This document shows, piece by piece, positions 9,682 through 20,917 of a stretch of 64,000 nt of DNA (the stretch's first letter is position 1; the number at the start of each line of letters is the position of its first letter). The translations under genes and the position numbers were made by a program. The stretch comes from Syngnathus acus (Eukaryota > Chordata > Actinopteri > Syngnathiformes > Syngnathidae): NCBI RefSeq assembly GCF_901709675.1, contig NC_051103.1:3953501-4017500 (forward strand), read 5' to 3'. The notes under the pieces are model-generated. The model saw nothing but the letters and a program-made list of their open reading frames with translations, did no database searches and was not told where the DNA came from.

Positions 9682-12600
9682 CTGGGGAGAAAAGAAGTGA
9701 CACGAGAGACTAAGGCACAGTGAAGATTTAAAGGTGGCTTGAGAACCACATTTAGGAGATTTAGATTCTTTACAGAGACGGAGCGTCGGGAAAGAGCGAG
9801 GGGTGACCCCGACTACCCCCATTTGGGAAAAACGTGGAAAGAAAGCACAAGCGAGGTATACAGAAAACACTCATTCCCATTGAAATGCATGTAAATGCTG
9901 AGAGCTTTACCGTAGAGAAAATAATAAAAGTGTTCATTTATTATTATTTTCAAGCTTATTATTATTTTGAATAAAGGTAAATATTTTAACTTTTTTTTTT
10001 TTTTTACACCAAAATTAAATGCGAAACAACTTTTTGGTGCATTTTAGCAAAACTCTCAGCATTCACACAATGACTTAAGTTCCAGCCTGAAAAGGAAGCA
10101 AGGAGATGTTAATTGACATTACGACATAATTACGCAGAAGCGAAGGCGTCAGAAAGAGCGAGACCATCACTAGAAAAGTTAAATCCATTCATGGCAGGGG
10201 TTCTATTACCCAAAAGCCCCACTGGTGTGTGCAGTTGTGGACCCATAGTGGGTCTCAGTAGTCCTCAGTCAGCCTCTCTGTCTCAGAGGGCTGGATCTTC
10301 ATCTCAGCCTTCTGGGCTTTGGCCTCATACATCTCCCTCCTGTTGGCCCTCTGGAAGAAGCCACACTGCATGGAGGTGGACGTGAAAAAGTTAGACTCGA
10401 TCGGGCCGTGCGAGTGTCCGGGAAGTTTTGAGAACTAGGTCAGTGGTGTGCTAGGTCCACTTGATAGACAGGGTGGGCTCACCTTCCAAAGTATAAGAAT
10501 GATGATTCCTAGAAGTAGAACGCCTGCTACGATGGCAGAGATGATGATCCATAGAGGAAGTTCATCAGGAGTCTCCACCCGAGCCTCCGGTTCGATATCC
10601 ACCGTGAACTACATCCGAGTGAAAGACGGCAGCCATTTTAAGTCTAGCTGTTAATGACGGTCGATAATTTCGACTTGACGTGCCTTACCAGAGTGCTCTG
10701 CCTTTCCATTTTCAGGGTGGGGGTGTCTGTCATGAGTTTCAGTGTGGCTTTACCTACAACTTTGATCCACAAAGCATTGGCAAAGTCCTGAAAGGCACAC
10801 ATCATATATTTCTATCTTTGTTATTGCTCTCGTGTAAATATTATCGTCGCAGCTGATGAAAGTACCTCCAGCATGGTGCTGTTCCACAATCGAGCACGGA
10901 CGTGAATCTCGGCTGTGTTGGTCATGTTCAACAAAGGACACGTAAAGGTCACGCATCTCGCCGTGCCCTTGGAGCATTCCTGAAAACACAGAGCGGAAAC
11001 GTCAGTACATGAAGGGGGGGGGGGGGACTCACCAACTCACCAACTCAACTCACCAACAGGTCCGATTGTTTTCGCGGCGTGAGCAGCGAGAGGGTCGCTC
11101 GCGGCTCAATCGTCTGCTCGTCCGGCTCAATCTGCCTTTTGACGCGTTTCGCTGCATTTTCTGACAACTGCAAAAGGAACGCGGGGAAGGAAGCGGAGCA
11201 GACGGAGACATGACATCAGAAACAAAATGAATGGCTTTGATGAAGCCATCAGCCTCTCAGAATAGCATCCCGACTTCTATTTTCGATTTTGCGGCTCAAA
11301 TGTGGTGAATCGGACATTGTTCCCCGAAGGACTTTAACACAGGCTTTGTTTTGCATATGAAGCACTTTCAAAACCACTGCTCAGACAGGCGCACCACTGC
11401 TATTAACACATCATGCATGCGGTGGGATTGCAGAGTGGAAACATCTCACACCGGCCACTACATTAGGCACACCTGCATCTCATAATCAGGATGTCTTTCT
11501 ACGAGATGGTCCTAGCTAATAGGAAAGTAGTAATTGACATCAAGGAGGCACTGTATGCTGTGAATGCTACATCTGATGTGTTGGGGAGAAGCTAAATTTA
11601 GCCTGGGTTGTTAGCGGAAATCAAATCTTCTCAAAGCTATTTATGTTTAAAGGGTGGTGTTGTAAAATGAGTTTGACATGGTGTTTGAAATCTAGATTCA
11701 AGGCTGGATGAATGACGCACAGGCATAAAGCTAAAAAAAGGAAGCTCACAGTTAAGTTCAACGGGTTGATGACGTCTCCAGGCGGTCGACATTCGCTCTG
11801 GGACTGAGCCTGAATGGTAATCTGAGTCAGGTACAAGAGCCACTTCCCGTTGGATGCCTCAAAGGGCCACTCAAACTCCACAGCCAGGGTCCCCAAGTCC
11901 CCTAAGGGAAGCCCCCCCATGTTAACCTAGTGATAGAGGCAAAAAAAAAAAAAAGTCATGGAGTGAATGGACAGCCACAGTTCCTCTTGAGACCTAAATA
12001 GCATCCACCCCCGCATACAGCCATGACTTGTTTCCTCAAAATGATATTAACCATCTGACAGTCCAAGGCGTCAACGAGGGAGTAGAGCTGAGTGGTTGAG
12101 GGTGACTCACATTGAAGGTGAACTCGAGTAGACTTCCCACGTTGCTGCTATTCACCATGGCCGACTCGCCCATCACCGTGCCGCCAAATTTAGTCTGGAT
12201 GAGTGCATTTGCACTGCACGGAAAAAGGTAAAAAAAATAAAATGGGTAAAAATAAAGATTTGTTTTCTTTTGTTGTATGCGACTCACATGGAGAAGGAGG
12301 GGAGGATGGTATTCTCAATCAGCAGGCTGACTGGCACAGGAAACAGGTCGTTCTGCTCACTGAGACTAAAGAAACCAATCAAATGACAGCGCTTCATTCA
12401 AGCCCTTCTCATTTTTATCATTATTGTCATAGCGTCGACATTTAAGCCCTTACGTCGACAGCAGCAGCTGAATTTGGATCTCCTGCGTGTACAAATCTAT
12501 GCCTAACGTCTCCAACCACAAGACGAGTGATACCTGTTGACAAAAATGGTTTTATTTTCAGAAGATGCCAAATAAATAGTTCAAGGAATCCCAGACGCAC

Positions 12601-15600
12601 CTTTTCCTTGCCTTTGAGTGGATTACCCAATTCGCAAAGGACGGTGTCGTCATAGCGACATTCAACATCATGATCCTAAACAAACAAAAAAAAGAATTAT
12701 TTAGATTTAAATATAAACATATGCATACCTATGTGTGTAAGTGTTGCTACGGTGTCATCTGCTGCCCCCTGTTGACCATACCTGGGACCTGACGGCAGAG
12801 TATTTGAGCGCATCGGGGATGGTGACGTTGAGCATGGCCTGGTGGGCGTCCTCAGCTAGCTTCCCTCTTGTGGGAAAGTTAGTCACCTCCACAATCAGCT
12901 TTATTATCTTCATACTGCTGTTAAACTGGAGGATTTGGAATTTGTCCTTCCTGGGAACAGGAACCAACATGAAGCTTTTTTTTTTGCTGTAATTAAAATC
13001 TTTTTTTTTTTGTCACCGTGGAAAGGGGTTTTTCTTATTGTCGGCAAAATGGGCCGTCAGCTGCAGGTTGCTGGTGCACTTGTTGTCGGAGCCGCACTCC
13101 TTCTGGAAGTTAATCTGGTAACAAAGCAGGTTTGAGATTGAGAATGCATGCGGTAGCATTAGTGTAATACGACCTTGTATGCACTTTGAACCTTACCTCA
13201 CTTCTTTGGGTGAGTTTCTGGCCTTGACTGAGAATGGCAAATGAGTCCAGGTTCTGAATGGCGCGTCTTGGTTTGGGTTTTTGTTCATCTAAGGACATGT
13301 TGAGGGAAAAGACCACTGGCTCCAGTTTGTCCCTCACAGGGGCCTTAAAATAAATGTTTAAAATGACAATCTATATCAAAAGGATCTCATTCCGAGAACC
13401 ATATAAAGAACGTACCACAACATTCAAGCTGAGTTCATGACACTGAATTTGTGAGTCTGGCAGGGTCAACAGGCCCGTATACGTGTCACCACCGTTTTCC
13501 TGGAAACGAACCCGGGGGCTCCTTCTCCTATCAATGTCGGCCTCCACTGTGTACTTCACCACTGCCACGTGATCAAAAGTGTGTTTATGTTCAAGTGAGA
13601 CACACAATCATTTGTGACTTACCGATGTTTTTCTTGAAGTTTCTGTTGCCGTTACTTAAGGTGAAAGACACGCAGATAGTGGCCACGATGCTGGGAAAGA
13701 AAGAAATTCAAATATATTACAAACACTTGAAGATCCACTTTGACCTTGATGCTCGCTCACCATGGTGAACTCCCTTGGCACTGATTAGCATCCACAATCT
13801 TTGGCTCCACATTGAAGTCCTTAGTTAAGTGGACGACAGGCCGAGTCCTGTCATAAATAAATAACAACAAATAAGCAGGATAAATGTTTAACATCACCTC
13901 TATACAAATATCCCACCTTAGCAGGGCGATGCGGTCGTCCAGGGAGCCCACCAAGATGTCAGGGTAGCTGTTGTCATCCATGTCCATGCCTCCATTGATG
14001 GAGTAGCCAAACGTTTGGAATCCTCCGTCAGCCACCGACTTACCCTCGATCACCTTTCGAGGGCAGATAAAATGTTGACAGCGGGCATGAAGAGCTTGAA
14101 GTGTTCTCCACATTACCTGGCTGGGTTGTGCCGAGACTCCCTCTTTACTTCCCATCCAGATATAAACCTTGCCCGTGCCGTGGAATGGAGCTCCCACGGC
14201 AAAGTCTGCAGATGCAAAGACATGTAATGACAGCGAAAGGCCAGTAGAGGGCGGTGTGACACTGTTAGGCACAGGTTAGTGCTCCACTAGCCGTTTTAAA
14301 TTGACTAATTGTGCTGTATAGCGTATTAAATAATGAAAATGTTTATTTTGATTTTACATAATATTTAAAATATTTACTATGCTGAACCATTTATTTAATA
14401 AAATTACTCAGGACATGTTCAATTAACCAATCAAACAATTTTTTATTTTACTATTTTATGTTTACAAAAAAAATGTAAAATTTTGTTTTAATACCACAGT
14501 TAATTCCTTTTAATTTGGCATTATTAATCTAATTCCAAAAAATATTTTTTTCACAATAAATGATTTAATAAATTGAATCTGCTCGCCTTGGAATCCGTCC
14601 TGGTTGATGTCACCAATGGCGGCCACTGCGTTGCCAAATGCGGAGGATGCGGGGCCCTTAAGCACCATAGTAGAAACGTTCTGGAAGGAGCCATTCTCAT
14701 TCATATAGATATAAACGGCTCCTCCTTCATCCTTCATACGGTCAAAGTAAAACGGGGCACCAACAATTAAGTCGTTCCAACTGCAAACACAGGAAAACAA
14801 AAATCTGCCTTAGAATGTCAATTTTTGTGCCCAACTGTCAGCCTCCATAAAGTTTGATTCATGCATGAAAAGAAGAGGCAGAAAGTGATTTGGCCATGAT
14901 ATCATAGCAAACACCTTGAACGGGCTGCTGACAGCTTTTCAACTCTGCTTAGATGTACTTCAGTGCACATTCCGCATAACACGACAGGTCACGGCCATGA
15001 AGCAGTGTGCCGGCTGGCTTTGAGAGCCAAAAGATAACATGACTGCAAGATCAACCTAGTCTGGAACTTTTTGGTAACATGTAGATCAAATATTGTGATT
15101 TTATGACCACATACTTGTCGTTATTGAGATCGGCGACAGCCAGACTGCTCCCAAAATACGAGCCCACTTGTTCACCGGGGATGATGAGCGCCGTCTCCAT
15201 TTTGTTGTCAGCCTTCACCCCGAGAACCACGGAACCCTTGGACTCATACCTGGGGGATCCCGTCACCACTGTGTAGTCGTTAATACTCAGCAGGCGCTTC
15301 TCTTCAAGGACGGAATAACCTGCAGGGCAAAGATTTTAAATTGGACCTATATATAAAACTCCAGGGTGTAATAATAATAGTAATTATTTGTATTTCATTA
15401 CATAAAAAATCCTTGATGCACCTCAATAAATTTCCTAATTGAGCTATAATGACTTTAAAAAAAAATTCAGACAAATTACCAGACGTATGAAACAAACATT
15501 TACCCATATAGTAGAGTTTAGATTGTTTTTTCAGATTATATTGTTTTTTCAGAGAGCCAAAGTGTTTTTCGATGGAGTCCCATGAATTGGCAGGATCAGG

Positions 15601-18600
15601 ATTTCTCCATATAACATGTACATTTCCTAGAGGAAACAGAAAAAAAAAAGTTATTCTTCAAGCAAAACACTGTGAGAATAATCCATTGTATTCCCGGTCG
15701 GCCGGGACTCACCTTGCCACAAGTAGCTGCCCGGGCTGCCCATGTAGATCTCGTCTTCCGTCATGCCGCCCGAGATGCCCATGTTGCACATGCCTTCGTT
15801 TTCCATATTGGAAGTGGGGTCGCACACCTCGTAGGTGTAAGTCTGCCAGTCGTCATTGGGGTCAAAGGTCAGGTCGTTGCTCCTCACGTAGCACTTTCCG
15901 ATCATCTTCCGCTGCTCTCCTGAGCCACTTCCGAAGATCTTGATGTAGCGATGGCCGCAAGCCTGCACACCAAAGAACACACACAAGTGTATGGACACCG
16001 TGATTTTGTGACCGCATTGAATGGGAGACAATAAAAGATGGCCGCCGTCTCACCAGTACGCGTCCGGACGACTGGACTCTCTGGCTGGCCACAGTCACGC
16101 CGAGCCACATGCCCTCCACCATCTCCGACGGGTCAGCTGTAAATGCGTGACACTATTAAAAAGCCGCTTGTCAATCACGTCCTTGATGGTAACTCTTCTC
16201 CTTACTCACTCGAGCTGACCAGGTCTATTCTGGAACAGTCCGAGGCGTCCGTGGTTATGGGGCAGGAGTAGACAGCACCTGTTTCATTGACATTTGTCAG
16301 CGATAAGGATTTGTCTTTGGGCGCTCCTGCGAGAAGCCTGGACACACACACACAAGCAGACACACACAGATAAAGATGACAAGATTACATCGCAGTCTTG
16401 TCATGGTGTATGATTGTATACAAAACGATAGCAGCGTGAAAAATGAGCCACGTGCAGAAAAGAAAATCCTCACGAAAGGTTGGCAAAACTAGATTATTTG
16501 GAGAAAGAAAATCTGAATGGCGTGTGAAAATCTTTTTGCCGTGTACATTTTGACACGCCTTTTAACACAGCGACCTTTGAAATGGCGGTGGACACACTAT
16601 TGACCGTCAGCGCCACATTTATTATCTGTAGAAAGAAAGCGAGGACAAACCTGTTTATGGCGGCTGATCTGTTTAATCACGCGTGGAGGGAGGAAAAAAG
16701 TCAAGCGACCAAAGTGAGATGTCTGTTTGCAGTTTAAAAAAAAAAAAAAAAGCCCCCATAGACACCTGCAATCTTATCAGCAAAAGCTAGACACAACTAC
16801 GACCTCTCCAAAGTCTTTTGTGGGAAAAGACAGATCTATTTTTATTTTTTTAGATTACAAAGCAATAAAACGCAAAAAGGAATTTTAATGCAAACACGTT
16901 CCAACTATCCTGTCACTACCACAAGAAGGATATGATCAGCCCTGAAACAATTATCTGGCCTTGGCGATGACAACTAGCTGGAGCCAAGATGGCCGCCAGC
17001 GGTGATTGGAGTGTGCGATAAATGAGATTCCATGAAAGTTTGTAGACATTGCTGAGTTACAGAATGTGGGGAATCCAATACATTTCTCCTGTTATTGACA
17101 CCACCGAGCTAATGTAACACAGAAAGTAGCAATAAACAACTTCCAGAGCTGTCCTGACTCAGCCATGACAACGGCAAGTCAAACAATGCATGTTTGCCTC
17201 CCTTGCCAGCTCATCACCTCCTCATAAAGTCCCTGACAAGAGCTCACGGGAGGGATGGTGAGCGGGCACCGAGCGCCTGCATTCCAACTGAGTATACGGG
17301 ACGTGTTGAAATCTGCCCTCTGCTACTCAGCAAGTGACGTGAACTCCATTTATTGTGGCTTACACGCCCAGATGAGGTGAGAGTGGCTGCATTCTTCACA
17401 TCACGACTAAGAGGACACCATTTACAGTGCCTTGCGAAAGTATTCGGCCCCCTTGAACCTTTCAACATTTCGCCACATTACTGCACCAAGATGTTTTCTC
17501 CTAAGTGTTGTGTACACAGGGTCCAAGCATCGGTCAGGCGAGACCAAGACACGTACAAGCCGTCAAAAATATCGACAGATTGGAGAAGTGAGAATCACAC
17601 CTCGTCGTTGAGGTCAGGCGTGCTAGACATACCCCACCACCAGAACATCTGCACTCGCCGATTAACACCCAGTGGGGAGGAGACGGCCATCGACCAATCA
17701 TCTCACGATGTTTTGCATGTTTGAATATTCATATTGTGTTTCTTTATAACTGGGCAATCCGGAAGAAAGTGTTGTTCCTTAATGGTCTCAAGGAACACAC
17801 TAGTTTTGTGTATTAGCTTGCTTTGTCAGGAATAAACAATTGGTAAATTCGGTCTGATTGATCTACTGGTCTTCTCTTTGACAGAACGAACTCGCAAAAT
17901 TGTTAGGTGCGCCAGTGTGTGGATTAGGACAGAACAATTCATGTGTTAAGTGTTGATCATAATTTGGAGTCAGATCAATAGCTAAAATCCGTAACCTAAC
18001 AGCTTCAATTATACGTATATAGCAGTCGTGACTATTCTTACTACCCAGGCCTCGACCCATCAATCAGCCGCACTCGGATGTGACCTCGGCCCCGTCGTAT
18101 AAACATGTCGACGTGCTCCAAACTCTTCTATTATCTAATAACACAACAAAAAGCTACTAAGCAAAGACGGAAATCAGAACGCTTCCACTCGGCGAAGACT
18201 TGACTCCGTGTAACTGTCATAAAGTGTCATAAATACACACATTGCTAGCCGACCAGTCAAAACAACACATCGTGTACACCCGACTCACACATGAACTGGC
18301 AATGGACAGTGACGCAACAACCTTCAAGAATTAAAAAATAAAATTGTATGGTTTGAAATGGTGATCACTGATTCTGATGTTACGTCACGCAATGCTGAAA
18401 TATGAAAACATGTGAACAGGAAGTTGGCAACAGTGTGAAAACCTCTTGGCTCGGAGTGAACGATACAATCTTCATAGTCATTCAATTCAATTGAAGGTCA
18501 GGCACACAATAACAAGGGATTAGCGCACAGACAGCGGCCTTCAACCACAAAAATGTCATCTTTCCAGTCATCCGCCGACAAAATAAACTGAATCGAGGAG

Positions 18601-20917
18601 CGGGATGGAAGAGAGCTCATAAAGTGTGGACACCTTTGAATCAAATCAAATGAATCACATCCAATGACAACCAAAAAATGGGATACCTGTGTTGTTCCCA
18701 CCTTGTCAAACGCTAACTCAGCTGGTCAAACATCCTGTTTGCAGCCCACCATCTGCCACCGGTGACACAAACTCATTTCGAAGCCGGAGCGACAAATGAA
18801 ACGCGGCACGGCAACCAACTAACGAGTTGACACAACCATACCGTGTGTAAGCCAACACTCGTTTCAAGGATGAAAAATGGTCTGAGAGGTATTGAAGCAT
18901 ATAGTTTTTCTAGTGACAGGTGACCCTCATCCACCCGGAGGCCAGCTAACTTACACCGGCTTCTTTTCCGCACAGGAGCAAAAAAGGAAAAGGATCTCTT
19001 ACGGCTCTGCAGGTAGCCGTAATGAAAGCCCCAGACTGAGAGAATCTTCTGTGTGGAGAATAGCAGGAGGCGCAACATCCTGCTGGGATCCATTTCAGCA
19101 AGTTATTAGAGGCCGTCGCTCAGTTGGGACACAAACATGGACACACACAATAAATAGGGAGCCTTTTACCATGAGCTTGTTTGTGTTTGTAAAGCTTAGT
19201 TTGACCTGCCTAATCTGTTCTCACAGTAAGAAAAAAAAAAGGGGGGGGCGGCACCAGCTAATTAAATGGCGGATTTTTATGGCCCGGGGCTGATAAAGTC
19301 AGACAGAGGTGAAAAAAAAAAAGACCAAAAAATTTCAATTTGGAGATTTTTTGGGGGGGTCTTGATGACAAATTGAAAGAATGGTCTCTGCTAGGAAATG
19401 GAGTGAATTCCCGACAGATCATCACCATGACTCCTGTCTTGTCTCAACCTGAAACCTGGCAGGTTGTGACTGTGCACAGAAGGCTAATACATTCCACACA
19501 TACCGTGGGGTCAGGGGACTGGAAGAGCCAATAGGTGGCCAGCTGACTGCCCGGTCCCTCCTCCCGGCTACAAAAGAGAACAAAAAAAAGCCCACCGAGG
19601 AGACTTGAATAGGCGACTGCTAGTGGACCTGTGCAATCCAGCCTCAGGTAGTTCAACTTTGACTTCAAGCTAGTCCAAAAACTGTCCCCACAGAGCCAAG
19701 ATACTAGATTCAAGCAAATTGCTTAACGGTGTCAAGGGTTCATTGCATTTACTTTATTGCCAAAGTGGGAGTGTCGGTCGTGTCTTGACTTTCATCCCGT
19801 CTGACTCATGCCCACCTTTTAAGTGGCAGGACTTGTTGAAGCTGGTTCATGCGCTTGTATTTTTCAAAAAGTGCACTCAATAGGATGAAACTAAAAACAA
19901 GTGTCATCATATATTTAGTCGGAGGAGTTGCGGGGACCCTCCTCCGTGCCATGTGGTCCACTTCTTGAGTGTCAGTCCACTGAGGATGTGTGCGACTCGA
20001 TCGATCGCATATGGACACTGCTCTTCATTCTTCTCCCACTAATGCACATCTTTGTCCCGCTTCACTGAGATGAGACAGTGACGCTAATAATCTCCCGCTC
20101 GGAAAGGCAATGTGTATCGGTTTGCCACTTTTTGTCGACTCCTCAAAGTGGAGGCGGGACGTAGATAACAGTGGGGGGCACTGTAATTGACCGGGGTTCA
20201 GGTTCTGACATTAAATAAACAATGACATCATTCATTTGGAAGAATAGTGTGCATGTCTCTCACACTTTAGAAAGAATGGTGGCTTTTATTTCAAAGGAGG
20301 ATAAATAATATATGCCTGTGAGTATTGTCGCACATTACGTTTGTGTGGACTCCAGAATGGCTGAATATGCACAAAGAGGAGCTAAATGCACACTAAGACA
20401 CGCAAACGCTCCACTTTTGCCTGAGGCGGGACAATTTACCGAGCCCAGCTGTTTTACCTGCAGCTACGGAAAAAGAAAATCTCACTCAAATGAAGTCATT
20501 TAATTTAAACCTTAAAAGGGCCCATTGTTATTTTTTTAATCATACATTTCAATCACTTATAAACAGAGAATGTGTTTTTTCCCACAACAGTTTAGTAGTG
20601 GAAAAGAATACGGCTGCTTTTCTATGTGCTCAGTCAGCTGTAAGGCGGTAGTATCTGGTTCCGCCCACTGGGTCAAAGCAGGTGTCAGTTGTTTCCAAGC
20701 CACTAGCCATCAAACCAGACAAAAAAAAAAAAGTAACTTACAGGTATTTCCTGGAGCCCTCCGTCTGTTCATGCATGGCTACAGACAATCCAAAGAAGCT
20801 CCCTTTGGTTTTTCCCTCTTTGATCACCGGGAAACGCTCGTCCACGTTGAATCCACGGCACACGGGAGCTGCGTGGACAAAAAGCAGCAATGTGCAAAAA
20901 AGCAGCCTCGGGGTCAT
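9514..20917 (-). CDS. itga3b: Integrin alpha-3, complete, with alternative A and B cytoplasmic exons
   Basis: This encodes the alpha subunit that pairs with beta-1 integrin as a laminin receptor at basement membranes. Twenty-four common exons plus tail exon A (10255-10365) give 3177 nt (1058 aa); with tail exon B (9514-9681) they give 3234 nt (1077 aa). Human forms are 1051 and 1066 aa. The start ATG at 20917-20915 opens a signal peptide of about 22 residues, then [13 protein letters not shown], the beta-propeller N-terminus. Alpha-3-specific sequence includes [10 protein letters not shown] and [13 protein letters not shown] calcium loops lie near residues 317-325, 379-387 and 440-448. A dibasic KRVKRQ site (about 878-883) would split heavy and light chains. 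The membrane helix is at about 999-1021. Intron 7 uses a GC donor. Alpha-3 rather than alpha-6 or alpha-7 is clear; the b-paralog label rests on linkage to dlx3b/dlx4b and is an inference. Confidence 0.95.
10255..10365 (-). CDS. itga3b: itga3b cytoplasmic exon A (alpha-3A tail)
   Basis: This terminal coding exon of 36 residues plus TGA begins [20 protein letters not shown] and ends [10 protein letters not shown], closely matching the vertebrate alpha-3A tail. The acceptor CTCCATGCAG lies upstream and the join to exon 24 is phase 0. It reads GFFQR where nearly all integrin alpha tails have GFFKR. It is the first tail exon met after exon 24 and contains its own stop. Confidence 0.93.
   Translation of the reverse strand, partial: CGFFQRANRREMYEAKAQKAEMKIQPSETERLTEDY
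10483..11167 (-). other. itga3b: itga3b exons 21-24: cleavage site, light-chain ectodomain and transmembrane helix
   Basis: Exons are 11054-11167, 10866-10979, 10689-10787 and 10483-10608, all phase 0. Exon 21 encodes [15 protein letters not shown], whose basic cluster aligns with the alpha-3 proprotein-convertase site. Exon 22 has two cysteines (CSKGTARC) and the integrin-typical RLWNSTMLE. Exon 24 ends with the hydrophobic segment from LWIIISAIV to ILILWK, where the helix exits into the cytoplasm. The exon 21 donor is followed by two further GTGAGT copies. Confidence 0.92.
11027..11053 (-). promoter_or_regulatory. itga3b: Three tandem GTGAGT donor motifs after itga3b exon 21
   Basis: On the minus strand exon 21 ends TTG, followed by GTGAGT at 11053-11048 and two more GTGAGT copies at 11040-11035 and 11032-11027, then a run of 13 C (G at 11014-11026 on plus). 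Use of the first keeps frame. Either later donor would add GTG AGT TGA and terminate translation before the membrane helix. Confidence 0.6.
11449..11477 (+). repeat. Dispersed short repeat copy (ATTAGGCACACCTGCA type)
   Basis: This lies in itga3b intron 20. It closely matches the reverse complement of 28269-28301 (core CATTAGGyACACCTGCA preceded by CGGnCAnTA). I recall this motif as recurrent in fish genomes; the parent element was not identified. Confidence 0.45.
14585..14587 (-). promoter_or_regulatory. itga3b: Non-canonical GC donor of itga3b intron 7
   Basis: Exon 7 reads DINQDGFQ and must end CAA-G to make the next Asp with AC from exon 8 (DFAVGAPF). The intron therefore begins GCGAGC rather than GT. 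The phase and the conserved DGFQD loop leave no nearby GT alternative. The intron runs 14586 down to 14206 and ends in CTGCAG. Confidence 0.85.
17433..17480 (+). mobile_element. Tc1/mariner-like terminal fragment
   Basis: A TA-flanked stretch beginning CAGTGCCTTGCGAAAGTATT and continuing through CGGCCCCCTTGAACC has the form of a terminal repeat common to small DNA elements in fish genomes (recalled, not searched). The inverted partner end was not found nearby, so this appears to be a decayed single end. Confidence 0.4.
17505..17925 (+). mobile_element. Possible solo LTR or LTR fragment of a retroelement
   Basis: The stretch carries a TATA-like TTTATAAC at about 17741, an AATAAA at 17832-17837, and a downstream pyrimidine-rich segment ending near GAACTCGCAAAATTG. 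That order resembles promoter, poly(A) signal and U5 of an LTR. No matching second LTR, target duplication or coding remnant was identified, so this is tentative and the ends are approximate. Confidence 0.22.

Larger units (their letters stand above)
16338..20741 (-). other. itga3b: itga3b intron 1 (4.4 kb)
   Basis: This is the largest intron of the gene; long first introns often hold regulatory DNA. It contains a CA-rich simple repeat at 16342-16366, a Tc1-like end fragment near 17433, a possible LTR-like stretch to about 17920, and A/T homopolymers. A GATGGCCGCC motif at about 16989 resembles a YY1 site. No exon-like open frame with integrin homology is seen inside. Confidence 0.7.
11750..20917 (-). 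other. itga3b: itga3b exons 1-20: signal peptide, beta-propeller and heavy-chain leg
   Basis: In transcript order the exons are 20742-20917, 16210-16337, 16054-16136, 15713-15962, 15504-15626, 15115-15319, 14587-14780, 14117-14205, 13917-14053, 13761-13847, 13623-13690, 13416-13561, 13197-13343, 13017-13114, 12782-12950, 12601-12675, 12454-12533, 12288-12365, 12111-12213 and 11750-11926. Phases are continuous throughout. Exons 1-9 make the seven-bladed propeller ([31 protein letters not shown]). Exons 10-20 make the thigh and calf regions, with CELGNP in exon 16, [10 protein letters not shown] in exon 19 and [14 protein letters not shown] closing exon 20. Exon 7 ends at a GC donor; all other donors read as GT. 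Confidence 0.92.
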
